A DNA stretch of 30,014 bases. Origin: PHET01 sp038202795. GTDB lineage: Bacteria; Actinomycetota; Coriobacteriia; Anaerosomatales; PHET01. The notes beneath the pieces were generated by a model, which saw only the letters and a program-made list of their open reading frames with translations, was not told the DNA's origin and did not search any database. The stretch lies in assembly GCA_038202795.1 (NCBI GenBank), contig JBBREQ010000021.1:1-30014 (forward strand), read 5' to 3'. A program made the translations under genes and the position numbers. The stretch's first letter is position 1. Each line of letters opens with the position of its first letter. Shown in pieces: positions 15,657-24,642 of this stretch.

Positions 15657-15678
15657 TGCTAGAATCGCGCAGCGATTC
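15657..15678 (+). promoter_or_regulatory. Extended -10 and dyad in front of murE
   Basis: The 40-nt gap before murE contains TGCTAGAAT (15657-15665), an extended -10 with a five-of-six hexamer but no matching -35. A perfect dyad, GAATCGC-GCA-GCGATTC (15662-15678), starts inside the hexamer. It could be an internal promoter with an operator, or simply a small mRNA hairpin before the ribosome binding site. Confidence 0.4.
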
Positions 15679-15692
15679 AACGGGGAGATGAT

Positions 15693-17141
15693 GTGAGCGG
15701 ACACACCATTATCGGACTACTTGAGGGCACCGGGGCGCGACCCAGGAGCATGTCGAATCCTGTCGTGACCGGAGTCGCTTACCGCTCGGACAGAGTGAAT
15801 CCCGGGGACGCCTTCTTCTGCGTACCCGGTTTCGCCCGAGACGGGCACGATTTCGCGGCCGATGCCGTAGCCCGGGGAGCAGTGGCCGTGGTGTGCCAGC
15901 GAGAGCTGGCCGTCGAAGTCGCGCAGTTCACTGTTGATGACACGCGTGTTGCGTTGGCTCGGGCCGCCGCCCGATTCTACGGCGAGCCGAGCAAGCATAT
16001 GTCGGTGGTAGGTGTCACGGGAACCAACGGAAAGACCACCACCACCTATGTGGTTGATTCGATACTCCGTGCCGCGGGGCACCGGACGGGGATCGTCGGA
16101 ACGGTCGAGACGCGCCTCGGGTCGCAGAGCCGGGCGTCGAGTAGGACCACCCCGGAATCGGCTGACATCCAAGCGCTACTCGCTGAGATGCGGAGCAAGG
16201 ACATCGGGGCATGCTCGATCGAGGTATCGAGCCACGCAATCGACCTGCGCCGTGTCGATTCAATCACCTTCGCTGTAGCCGCCTTCACTAATCTGACACA
16301 GGACCATTTGGACTTTCACCACACCATCGAAGAGTACGCTTCAGTCAAGAAGCGGTTCTTCACCCAGTTCGACACCCTAGCGCGAGTGGTCAATATCGAC
16401 GATCCCTTCGGTGTCGGCATCGCGGCCGAGATCGAGGGGGTCATCACCGTCGGATTGACTTGCGAGGCGCAGATCAGGGCCGTCGACGTGCAGTTGGGAC
16501 CCACAGGCTCATCGTTCACACTGCTGACACCGGGCGGGAGCTCGAAAGTGACGCTTCCACTCGCGGGGGCGTTCAATGTCAGCAACGCGCTGGTCGCTGC
16601 AGGTTGCGGGGTTGCTCTGGGTATCGGAATCGAGGCGTTGGTCGCGGGGTTGGAGTCCGCTCCGCAGGTGCCCGGTCGGATGGAGCGCATCGAGTGCGGC
16701 CAACCATTCTCGGTGATCGTGGACTACGCACACACTCCGGATTCGCTTGAGAAGGCGATCGCCGCGGTCAGGCAGGTGACGGCTGGTCACGTGATCGCGG
16801 TGTTCGGATGCGGTGGAGATCGCGATGCGGACAAGCGCCCGGTGATGGGCAGGGCCGCGGCGGTCTGTGCGGACTATACGGTTGTGACAAGCGACAATCC
16901 GCGGACAGAGGATCCCGTCGGCATCATTTTGCAGATTGAAGACGGGTTCAAGGGTACAGACGGCTCCTACGAGGTGGTCGTGGATCGCCGAGCCGCAATC
17001 GAGACCGCGATCGGGCTCGCTCGCCCTGGGGATGCGGTTCTGATCGCGGGTAAGGGTCACGAAGACTATCAGGAGTTCGCCGATCAAAGAATCCACTTCG
17101 ATGACCGCGAGGTCGCGCGTGAGGTGTTGAGCCCGTGCTGA
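15693..17141 (+). CDS. murE: UDP-MurNAc-L-Ala-D-Glu:meso-diaminopimelate ligase
   Basis: MurE adds the third residue of the peptidoglycan stem peptide in the cytoplasm. The 482-residue protein has the ATP-binding GTNGKTT (110-116), a central Mur ligase domain with the SVKKRFF region that carries the carbamylated lysine, and DNPRTEDP in the C-terminal domain. DNPR (402-405) is the selectivity motif of meso-diaminopimelate-adding enzymes, so a meso-DAP wall is predicted. The GTG at 15693 has GGGGAG 5 nt upstream. It overlaps murF by 7 nt. Confidence 0.96.
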   Translation: MSGHTIIGLLEGTGARPRSMSNPVVTGVAYRSDRVNPGDAFFCVPGFARDGHDFAADAVARGAVAVVCQRELAVEVAQFTVDDTRVALARAAARFYGEPSKHMSVVGVTGTNGKTTTTYVVDSILRAAGHRTGIVGTVETRLGSQSRASSRTTPESADIQALLAEMRSKDIGACSIEVSSHAIDLRRVDSITFAVAAFTNLTQDHLDFHHTIEEYASVKKRFFTQFDTLARVVNIDDPFGVGIAAEIEGVITVGLTCEAQIRAVDVQLGPTGSSFTLLTPGGSSKVTLPLAGAFNVSNALVAAGCGVALGIGIEALVAGLESAPQVPGRMERIECGQPFSVIVDYAHTPDSLEKAIAAVRQVTAGHVIAVFGCGGDRDADKRPVMGRAAAVCADYTVVTSDNPRTEDPVGIILQIEDGFKGTDGSYEVVVDRRAAIETAIGLARPGDAVLIAGKGHEDYQEFADQRIHFDDREVAREVLSPC

Positions 17142-18550
17142 GGGCTACCATAGACGACGTGGCGGCGGCGACCGGTGGAAGGGTACTGCTGGGGCCCGGC
17201 GACCGTGCAATCCACGGCTTAGTGATCGATTCCCGAGAGGTCAGGGCAGGAGGCGCATTTCTCGCGCTGCCCGGAGAGACGACAGACGGGCACGGTCACC
17301 TTGCGTCAGCCATCGACGCCGGCGCCCATGCACTCGTGATCACGAGGACCTTGGAAGACTCTCCTGAGTTGGTCGAGCGTGCTACGCGGCGCGGCGTGGC
17401 CGTGTTGCGGGTCGAGGATGCACTGCGTGCGCTCGCCGATATCGCGACGTTGCACCGCAGCCGACTTGACTGCCGCGTGGTAGGCATCACCGGCTCCACC
17501 GGCAAGACCACCACGAAGGATCTCATCTCGGCTGTTTTGGGCACGACGTTTCGCACGGTGTCCACATCGGGGAATCGAAACAACGAGATCGGGCTGCCCT
17601 TGACCGTGCTCTCGGCGGGTTCGGACACCGAGGTGCTCGTGGTCGAGATGGGGATGCGGGGGACGGGACAGATTGCGCGACTGTGTGAGATCGCACGGCC
17701 CACGCACGGGCTTGTGACCAACGTTGGAACCAGCCACATCGAGCTGCTGGGCGCCCGTGAGGCCATCGCCGATGCGAAGGGCGAGCTGGTCCGCGCGATT
17801 CCTGCAGATGGGGCCGTGTTTCTCAACGGTGATGATGACTTCTCCTCTCGGCTTGCAGCTCTCTCAGCGGCTCCCGTGGGCTTCTACGGACTGGGGAGTG
17901 AGTGCTCTCCGAGGGCCGAGGACGTCGTGCTCGATGACATGAGCCTCCCTGCCTTCATGCTGGAGTGGAGGGGCGCGAGTGCTGCGGTGAAGCTAGGCGT
18001 GCCCGGCCGTCACAACGTCTACAACGCTCTGGCCGCCAGCGCAATCGCCCTCGAACTCGGTGTGAGCTTGGAGGACGTGGCGGTCGGACTTGGAGCAGCG
18101 TGGGTCTCCGAGATGCGGATGGAGAGCTTTGTCACGGCGACCGGGCTGACGGTGATCAACGACGCCTATAACGCCAGTCCCTCTTCGATGGCAGCCGCTG
18201 TCGATATGCTCTCAGCTCTCAAGGTGGCGGGTCGGCGAATCGCCGTATTGGGTGACATGGCCGAGCTGGGGTCACTAGAGGAGCTCGCCCACTTCAAGTT
18301 GGGTGAACAGGTTGCGGACTCGGGTATCGCGTTGTTGGTCACGGTCGGTGAGCGCGCCGCCCGAATCCGAGACGGCGCGCGCGCGGCGGGGATGCCCGCA
18401 GAAGGCGGGTACTCCTGTGGTAGCGTTGACGAGGCACTCGAGGTGCTTGACGATCTCGTTCAGCCCGGCGATGCGGTCCTGGTCAAAGCATCACGTGTGA
18501 TGAGGCTCGAAGCGGTTGTGGAAGGACTAGTGAAGTCGAGTGTTCGTTAG
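17135..18550 (+). CDS. murF: UDP-MurNAc-tripeptide:D-alanyl-D-alanine ligase
   Basis: MurF completes the UDP-MurNAc-pentapeptide by adding D-Ala-D-Ala. The 471-residue protein shows the three Mur ligase domains. The N-terminal region has VIDSREVRAGGAFLALPGE, the ATP site is GSTGKTT (120-126), and the C-terminal region has NDAYNASPSSM, a strong MurF hallmark. The GTG start overlaps murE by 7 nt, with GAGGTG about 8 nt upstream. Its end overlaps mraY by 11 nt. The D-Ala-D-Ala ligase gene (ddl) is not in this cluster and must be elsewhere. Confidence 0.96.
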   Translation: MLRATIDDVAAATGGRVLLGPGDRAIHGLVIDSREVRAGGAFLALPGETTDGHGHLASAIDAGAHALVITRTLEDSPELVERATRRGVAVLRVEDALRALADIATLHRSRLDCRVVGITGSTGKTTTKDLISAVLGTTFRTVSTSGNRNNEIGLPLTVLSAGSDTEVLVVEMGMRGTGQIARLCEIARPTHGLVTNVGTSHIELLGAREAIADAKGELVRAIPADGAVFLNGDDDFSSRLAALSAAPVGFYGLGSECSPRAEDVVLDDMSLPAFMLEWRGASAAVKLGVPGRHNVYNALAASAIALELGVSLEDVAVGLGAAWVSEMRMESFVTATGLTVINDAYNASPSSMAAAVDMLSALKVAGRRIAVLGDMAELGSLEELAHFKLGEQVADSGIALLVTVGERAARIRDGARAAGMPAEGGYSCGSVDEALEVLDDLVQPGDAVLVKASRVMRLEAVVEGLVKSSVR

Positions 18551-19595
18551 ATTCACCCAGTACCCGACCTACCAGGTCTTCATGGCGGTCGTCTTGGCCA
18601 TGGTAGCGGCTGCGGTGCTGTTTCCGCTCTGGATTCGGCTGCTGAGGGTTCGCAACATCGGCCAGCAGGTCCGTGCTGACGGACCGCAGGGGCACTTGGT
18701 CAAGCAGGGCACTCCTACAATGGGGGGCGTCCTGATTCTCCTCGTGGTGGCTGTCACGTTCCTACTCGTGGGTACTCCCACGCGAACGAGCTTTCTCGCT
18801 CTCGCGGCGACCTTGGCCTGCGGTGGCCTGGGATTCATAGATGACTGGGCGAAAGTGGCCCACGAGCGCTCGCTCGGGCTTCGACCGCGTGCCAAGCTCC
18901 TAGGGCAAGCCGGCATTGCGATGGTTTTCTGTCTGCTGGCGGTGAACTGGGCGGGAGTCCCCACATGGGTCCAAATTCCCCTCACAACCACGAAGATCGA
19001 CATGGGGATTCTTTCGACAACCCTTGAGTTCGGAGGCGGGGCGGGAATCGTGATCCCCTGGCTCTATTTGGGTTTCGTGTCGATCATGATCATGGGCATG
19101 AGCAACGCGGTGAACCTCACCGATGGGCTGGATGGGTTGGCAGCGGGTACGGTGACCATCGTCGCGCTTGCCTTCGCGGGCATCGCGTTTAGGCAAAACG
19201 TGCTCCCTAGTTCGCTGCTGGGTGCCTCGATCGCCGGGGCCTGTATCGGGTTCCTCTGGTACAACAGCCATCCCGCAGACATCTTCATGGGGGATACTGG
19301 CTCGCTGGGGCTGGGGGCAGCCATTGCCGCGATGGCAGTGATCACGAAGACAGAGCTGTTCCTGCTTATTATCGGCGGCATCTACGTCATTGAGACGATG
19401 TCAGTGATTCTGCAGGTTGCTTCGTACAAGCTGACGGGCAAGCGCATCTTTCGAATGGCGCCGATTCATCACCATTTCGAGATGGTCGGCTGGTCTGAAA
19501 CCAAGGTCATGGTGCGGTTCTGGATTGTGACGGGCATCCTAGCGGGGCTCGGTTTCGCGGCCTTCTTCTTCCAGTCCGTCAAGTTCAAGGGATAG
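18540..19595 (+). CDS. mraY: Phospho-N-acetylmuramoyl-pentapeptide transferase
   Basis: MraY moves phospho-MurNAc-pentapeptide to undecaprenyl phosphate, making lipid I at the inner face of the membrane. The 351-residue polytopic protein (about ten spans) has the substrate-loop motif KQGTPTMGG (55-63), the aspartate pair Asp101/Asp102 (GFIDDWAK), NLTDGLDGLA (192-201) and the C-terminal histidine cluster PIHHHFE. These are the known active-site elements. The GTG start is inside murF, with an 11-nt overlap. It ends 3 nt before murD. Confidence 0.96.
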   Translation: MFVRFTQYPTYQVFMAVVLAMVAAAVLFPLWIRLLRVRNIGQQVRADGPQGHLVKQGTPTMGGVLILLVVAVTFLLVGTPTRTSFLALAATLACGGLGFIDDWAKVAHERSLGLRPRAKLLGQAGIAMVFCLLAVNWAGVPTWVQIPLTTTKIDMGILSTTLEFGGGAGIVIPWLYLGFVSIMIMGMSNAVNLTDGLDGLAAGTVTIVALAFAGIAFRQNVLPSSLLGASIAGACIGFLWYNSHPADIFMGDTGSLGLGAAIAAMAVITKTELFLLIIGGIYVIETMSVILQVASYKLTGKRIFRMAPIHHHFEMVGWSETKVMVRFWIVTGILAGLGFAAFFFQSVKFKG

Positions 19596-19598
19596 GGC

Positions 19599-20978
19599 AT
19601 GACTCTGGGTGATGTTCTGATACTGGGCCTTGGCAAGAGCGGTGAGGCTGCCGCGCGATACTGCGCCGGCCTGCCTGCCGAGGAGATCGCTACGGTCACG
19701 ATCGTGGATAGCGACGACAGTGCGGTACTGCAGCAGAAGGCTGAGTCGTTGGCCTCATCAGGCGCGATTGTGCTGCTTGGTTGTTCTTCGGTGGGTGGTC
19801 ACTTCGACGTGTGTGTCGCTAGCCCGGGTGTTCCTCCTCATGCCCCCCTGATGCTGAGTGCTCGGGCCGCATCTGACGAGGTCATCTCCGAGATCGAGTT
19901 TGCGTTCCGCCGGTCGCGTAATCCGTGGGTGGCCGTGACGGGCACGAATGGCAAGACCACCACCACCGCCCTCATCACCCACCTGCTCAACTGCGGTGGG
20001 CTCTCGGCACGCTCGGTCGGCAACTTTGGTCCGCCGGCTATTCAAGCGGTCGCCGAAGCGATCGCGGGCGAGGTGCTCGTCGCCGAAGTCTCTTCCTTTC
20101 AGCTTGCGCTTACCGACTCCTTCCACCCCCGCGTAGCCGTGCTGCTGAACGTCACACCGGATCATGTCGACTGGCACGGGTCGTTGGAATCGTACGCGGC
20201 GGACAAAGGGCGGGTGTTTGCGAACCTCACCCCGGACGACACGGCCGTAGTCGATGTCGATGACGCGGGGTCAGCTCCGTTCGCAGATGCGCTCCTCGAG
20301 CGCGGCGTGCCGGTCGTGCGCGTGAGCCGGCACCGCGATCTTGAGGGCGGAGCGACGGTCATCGACGGGTCGTTGGTGCTCAGCTCGCCGCGAGGCGCAG
20401 TCGAGCTTGTCGCAGTCGACGAGCTGCAGATCCTGGGCTCGCACAACGTTGCCAACGCGCTCGCTGCTGCGGCGACTGCTGATGTGCTCGGCATCTCGGC
20501 CAGCGCACTGTGCGAGGGGCTGATCAGCTTCGCGCCGATCGAGCACCGACTGGAACCCGTAGGATCTGTGAGGGGTATTGAGTGGTTCAACGACAGCAAG
20601 GCGACCAATCCCGATGCAGTGAGCAAGGCGCTCGAGGCGTTCACTGATAGACCGCTGATACTGCTTCTGGGTGGACGAAGCAAAGGCAGCGATTTCCGTC
20701 CGCTGGCAAGGCAGGCCGAAGTCACCGCGCGCGAGGTGGTTCTGTTCGGTGAGGCGCGCGACGAGATCTTTGAGGCGTTTGCTGAGCTGGAGATGACTCC
20801 ACGGGTGGTCACGGGGCTCACAGATGCTGTTGAGTGGGCGGCGGCCCATGCACATCCCGGTGATGCCGTGGCGCTTTCTCCCGGTTGCGCTTCGTTCGAT
20901 GAGTTCGAGGACTACGAGCACCGCGGTCGGGCATTCAAGGCTTTGGTCGCCGAGTTGGGACAGAGGGCCGAGTGGTGA
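19599..20978 (+). CDS. murD: UDP-MurNAc-L-alanine:D-glutamate ligase
   Basis: MurD adds D-glutamate to UDP-MurNAc-L-Ala. The 459-residue protein starts with a Rossmann-like UDP-binding domain (LILGLGKSGEAAARY), then the ATP site GTNGKTT (115-121), a VTPDHVDWHGS block and the C-terminal FNDSKATNPDA and LLLGGRSKG motifs typical of MurD. The ATG lies 3 nt after mraY. The stop overlaps the ftsW start by 7 nt. Confidence 0.96.
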   Translation: MTLGDVLILGLGKSGEAAARYCAGLPAEEIATVTIVDSDDSAVLQQKAESLASSGAIVLLGCSSVGGHFDVCVASPGVPPHAPLMLSARAASDEVISEIEFAFRRSRNPWVAVTGTNGKTTTTALITHLLNCGGLSARSVGNFGPPAIQAVAEAIAGEVLVAEVSSFQLALTDSFHPRVAVLLNVTPDHVDWHGSLESYAADKGRVFANLTPDDTAVVDVDDAGSAPFADALLERGVPVVRVSRHRDLEGGATVIDGSLVLSSPRGAVELVAVDELQILGSHNVANALAAAATADVLGISASALCEGLISFAPIEHRLEPVGSVRGIEWFNDSKATNPDAVSKALEAFTDRPLILLLGGRSKGSDFRPLARQAEVTAREVVLFGEARDEIFEAFAELEMTPRVVTGLTDAVEWAAAHAHPGDAVALSPGCASFDEFEDYEHRGRAFKALVAELGQRAEW

Positions 20979-22216
20979 GCGCCCCCCGCAAAGTCTACGC
21001 GGGTGGACCGACTGCACGCTACCTGCTGTTGGGATCGACATTTCTTCTGATCTCGCTGGGCCTTGTGATGGTCTACTCAGCCTCGTCGATCACCGCCAGC
21101 GTCAAGGAGGGTTCGCACTGGTTCTACCTGGTGCGACAAGCTGTATTCGCGCTGGGGGGCTGGGCAGTCGCGCTGTTCCTGGCTCGCGTCGATTACCGTG
21201 TTCTGAAGGACAAGGCGTGGGCGTTTTGGTGGGCTTGTGTTGCGCTACTGGGCGTCGTGATGGTCATGGGCTTTGCGAGCCACGGCGCCCAGAGATGGAT
21301 TCCCTTGGGGTTCATGAACCTGCAGCCGTCCGAGCTTGCGAAGGTGGCGTGCGTGCTCGTTGTCGCAGCGCTGGCGGTCGAGTGGAATCGTGCCAGGATC
21401 GATACGCGAACATTTGGTGTGAGAGCTGCCATCGCGACCCTTGTTCCGTGTGCTTTCATCATCCTGCAGCCAGACATGGGGACTACGGTGACGCTGGTGG
21501 TCGCAGTCGCCGTGGTCATGATTCTAGCGGGCATGCAGATGCGCTGGATCGTGGCTGCACTGGCGGTCGCCATTCCCGTGGGAATCTTGTTCATCACCCG
21601 TTCCGCGTACCGGATGGAGCGAGTCGTAGGATTTCTGGATCCCTGGGCCAATGCGAGCGACAAGGGGTATCAGAGCGTTCAAGCGCTGCTGGCATTTGGC
21701 AGCGGCGGAGTCGACGGCGTCGGTCTGGGGTTGTCACGGCAGAAGTTCTTCTACCTGCCGGAAGCGTACACTGACTTCATTCTCGCGATCATCGGCGAGG
21801 AGATTGGGCTTATCGGCACGCTGGGTGTCGTTGCCGCGTTCGCGGTACTCGTCTGGGCCGGATTCAAGATCGCAACAGGTGCGCGCGATCCGTATGGCCG
21901 CCTCGTCGCTGGCGGTGTCACGGGAATGATCGCGTTCCAGGCGGCGCTGAACATGGCGGCGGTGACCGGGCTGATGCCGGTGACGGGTAAACCGCTCCCG
22001 TTCTTGAGCTACGGCGGGTCCTCCATGCTCGTGACGATGATCAGCATCGGGCTGCTGCTGTCGGTGTCCGAGTACGGCATGTTGGTGCCCCGAGCGGTGC
22101 GTGCGCGCACCAAACACAAGGAGACACGGCATGAGAGTACTCATGAGCGGCGGGGGGACAGCGGGCCACGTCTATCCGGCGTTGACGGTGGCCGCGCGAC
22201 TCGCCGAAGAGCATGA
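20972..22216 (+). CDS. ftsW: Septal peptidoglycan glycosyltransferase FtsW (SEDS family)
   Basis: FtsW polymerises lipid II into septal glycan strands together with the class B PBP. The 414-residue SEDS protein has about ten membrane spans, opening with LISLGLVMVYSASS and including the conserved PLPFLSYGGSSML near the end. The position between murD and murG identifies FtsW rather than RodA. Two adjacent GTG codons could start it; the first is given. After the last span there is a basic tail, and its final 28 or so residues are read from DNA that also encodes the start of murG, an 86-nt overlap. That tail is rich in Arg, His and Gly and is probably poorly conserved. Confidence 0.94.
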   Translation: MVSAPRKVYAGGPTARYLLLGSTFLLISLGLVMVYSASSITASVKEGSHWFYLVRQAVFALGGWAVALFLARVDYRVLKDKAWAFWWACVALLGVVMVMGFASHGAQRWIPLGFMNLQPSELAKVACVLVVAALAVEWNRARIDTRTFGVRAAIATLVPCAFIILQPDMGTTVTLVVAVAVVMILAGMQMRWIVAALAVAIPVGILFITRSAYRMERVVGFLDPWANASDKGYQSVQALLAFGSGGVDGVGLGLSRQKFFYLPEAYTDFILAIIGEEIGLIGTLGVVAAFAVLVWAGFKIATGARDPYGRLVAGGVTGMIAFQAALNMAAVTGLMPVTGKPLPFLSYGGSSMLVTMISIGLLLSVSEYGMLVPRAVRARTKHKETRHESTHERRGDSGPRLSGVDGGRATRRRA

Positions 22217-23252
22217 CGAGGTTGAGTTCGTTGGGACCCCTGATGGACTCGAGGCCCGAATCGTTCCCCAGGCAGGCGTTGTCTTCAGGCCTCTCGCCGC
22301 AGCGGGATTCGATCGTTCGCGGCCGTGGACCCTCATCACCTCTTCGGTGCGCATCGCCGTTTCCGCATGGCGAGCGTGGAGGTGGATGGGACACACTCGG
22401 CCCGATGTAGTGGTGGGGTTCGGCGGATACGTCTCCATTCCTGTGGGACTCGCGTCCGTTGTCCGGGGCGTCCCGCTCGTCTTATTGGAACAGAACTCCG
22501 TGCCGGGATTGGCGAACCGTTTCCTGTCGCGTTGGGCGCGTGCTGTGGGGGTCACCTACGCTGAGTCGGTGTCTCGGCTGGTGCATCCGGATCGGGCCGT
22601 GGTTGTGGGCAACCCCGTGAGAGCCGAGGTGCTGGCGGCCGACCGCGAGTCGGGTCGCCGCGGTCTTGGAATCGATCCAAACGCCGTGATGCTACTGGTC
22701 TTCGGCGGCAGTAGGGGTGCGCGACATATCAACGAGGCCTTGCTCGGCGTCAGCGAGCGCTTGCTTTCCCTCGAAGACCTGGTCGTAGTCCACGTGACCG
22801 GCGCGGCGGAGGCCGAAGCGGTTCGTTGTTCGCTCGGGGCGTTGGCGGGTGAGCGGTGGAGGGTCTTGGACTACTGCGAAGACATGGGCGGCGCGATCGC
22901 CGCCTCGGATCTGGTCCTGGCCAGAGCCGGAGCGACTTCCATAGCCGAGATCACTGCACTCGGCGCGCCTGCGGTACTTGTGCCGTATCCGTTTGCAACC
23001 GACGACCATCAGACACGCAATGCTGCCACCATGGTGGAACATGGCGCGGCGCGGCTGATTCCCGACGTCTTGTTGGAGAGTCGACTGGGTGATGAACTGG
23101 TGACACTACTGGGAGATGCGCGCCTGCGTGCTACCATGTCTGCCGCATCGCGGGAGCTCGGCAGACCGAACGCAACACAGGGCGTGGTCGAGTTGTGCAG
23201 AGAAGCAGCAGGCGGCCACGGTCAGTCCAGGGAATCGAGCGATGGTGACTAA
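22131..23252 (+). CDS. murG: UDP-GlcNAc:lipid I GlcNAc transferase MurG
   Basis: MurG makes lipid II by adding GlcNAc to lipid I at the cytoplasmic membrane face. The 373-residue GT28 protein begins MRVLMSGGGTAGHVYPALTV, with the glycine loop GGGTAGH at 7-13. It has VVGFGGYVSIPVGLA, LLEQNSVPGLANRF and FGGSRGARHINEAL, and a C-terminal UDP-binding block (RAGATSIAEITALG). The ATG at 22131 is fixed by AAGGAGA (22118-22124) and by the conserved N-terminus; an in-frame GTG-type start at 22101 is rejected. It lies deep inside the end of ftsW and overlaps murC by 11 nt. Confidence 0.96.
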   Translation: MRVLMSGGGTAGHVYPALTVAARLAEEHDEVEFVGTPDGLEARIVPQAGVVFRPLAAAGFDRSRPWTLITSSVRIAVSAWRAWRWMGHTRPDVVVGFGGYVSIPVGLASVVRGVPLVLLEQNSVPGLANRFLSRWARAVGVTYAESVSRLVHPDRAVVVGNPVRAEVLAADRESGRRGLGIDPNAVMLLVFGGSRGARHINEALLGVSERLLSLEDLVVVHVTGAAEAEAVRCSLGALAGERWRVLDYCEDMGGAIAASDLVLARAGATSIAEITALGAPAVLVPYPFATDDHQTRNAATMVEHGAARLIPDVLLESRLGDELVTLLGDARLRATMSAASRELGRPNATQGVVELCREAAGGHGQSRESSDGD

Positions 23253-24642
23253 GCGAGTATACGCGCACTTCATAGGAGCCGGTGGCGCTGGCATGAGTGG
23301 CATCGCGCTCGTGTTGCATGCCCGCGGGGTACCGGTGACCGGAAGTGACCTCAAGGAGTCGCGCTACTCGCGCGCACTCGCGAGCGCCGGTGTCTCGGTT
23401 TCCATTGGACACGATGCCGCCAATCTCGGGAATCCGGAGGTCGTCGTTGTGTCTACAGCGATACCTGAGCGCAATCCCGAACTCACCGAAGCACGCCGAC
23501 GCGGGCTTGAGGTCTGGCCGCGTGCAAGAATGCTCGCCCAACTTGCGGACGACAAGGCGACCATCGCGATCGCGGGAACACACGGCAAGACGTCCACGTC
23601 CTCGATGATAGCGACCATGCTCACCCGAATGGGTCTGGAGCCCACGTTCCTCATCGGGGGGGAGGTTGACGGATTCGACACCAATGCCGTGCACGGTTCG
23701 GGAGAGCACTTCGTCGTCGAGGCCGATGAGAGCGACGGCTCCTTCGTCTATCTGACTCCCACGGTCGCGGTCGTGACGAACATCGAGGCCGACCATCTCG
23801 ACCACTACGATTCTCTGAGCCAGATCGAAGACACCTTCGCCGAATTCATGGCGCGCACACGCGGCGACGGCGTGCTGGTCGTGTGCGGAGACGACAAGAG
23901 GCTCGTCGAGCTGGCTCGGGAATGCGACAGGATGGTCATCACGTATGGCTTCTCACAAGGCTGCGACGTGAGGTGTCGTGTGGTCTCGCGCCAAGGAGAG
24001 GGGCATTCGTTCGAGGTTGAGTTGGCAGGCGTGCCCACAGTGAGCTGCGTGACCAAGACTCCCGGGCTCCATATGGTGGCGAACGCGACCGCCGCAATCG
24101 CCACGGCTCACGCCCTGGGCCTCGACCTTGCCGAGGCCGCCTCGGCGCTGGGTACCTTCTCGGGGGTGAGGCGCCGATTCGACCATGTGGGCGAGGTGTC
24201 TGGAATCACGGTGGTCGACGACTACGCCCACCACCCCACTGAGGTGCGCGCGACGCTGGAGGCGGCGGCCGGGCTTGGGTACCGCAGGGTGTGGGCGGTC
24301 TTTCAGCCACATCGCTATACAAGGACCCAGGCGTTCGCTGCCGAGTTCGGTGAGTCATTCCGCGAAGCGGACCGTCTCGTGCTGATGGACGTGTACAGCG
24401 CAGGCGAGCCGCCGATTCCTGGTGTGACGGGCAAGACGCTGCTGGAATCGGCTCTCAGGAGCCAACCAAGGAGACGCGTTGCGTACCTGCCGCATCGGAC
24501 GGAGATTGTTTCGTACCTGCTTGAGGAAGTCCGAGAAGGCGACCTCGTGATGACGATGGGCGCCGGTGACGTCACGATGCTGGGCCCGGAGCTGGTCGCT
24601 GCCCTGCAATCCCGGCAGGAGGACGGTTCGCCGTGCCGATAG
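23242..24642 (+). CDS. murC: UDP-N-acetylmuramate:L-alanine ligase
   Basis: MurC adds L-Ala to UDP-MurNAc, the first stem-peptide step. The 466-residue protein starts with HFIGAGGAGMSGIALVLHARG, the UDP-binding dinucleotide-like fold. It carries the ATP site GTHGKTST (112-119), the ADESDGSF and NIEADHLDHY motifs, and DDYAHHPTEV with FQPHRYTR in the C-terminal domain. The ATG at 23242 has AGGGA 8 nt upstream; longer in-frame starts would overlap murG deeply and add non-conserved sequence. It overlaps murG by 11 nt and murB by 10 nt. Confidence 0.96.
   Translation: MVTKRVYAHFIGAGGAGMSGIALVLHARGVPVTGSDLKESRYSRALASAGVSVSIGHDAANLGNPEVVVVSTAIPERNPELTEARRRGLEVWPRARMLAQLADDKATIAIAGTHGKTSTSSMIATMLTRMGLEPTFLIGGEVDGFDTNAVHGSGEHFVVEADESDGSFVYLTPTVAVVTNIEADHLDHYDSLSQIEDTFAEFMARTRGDGVLVVCGDDKRLVELARECDRMVITYGFSQGCDVRCRVVSRQGEGHSFEVELAGVPTVSCVTKTPGLHMVANATAAIATAHALGLDLAEAASALGTFSGVRRRFDHVGEVSGITVVDDYAHHPTEVRATLEAAAGLGYRRVWAVFQPHRYTRTQAFAAEFGESFREADRLVLMDVYSAGEPPIPGVTGKTLLESALRSQPRRRVAYLPHRTEIVSYLLEEVREGDLVMTMGAGDVTMLGPELVAALQSRQEDGSPCR

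Noticed and set aside
23116..23241. Upstream start for murC
   Set aside because: It lies inside murG and adds sequence before the conserved N-terminal HFIGAGGAGMSG block.
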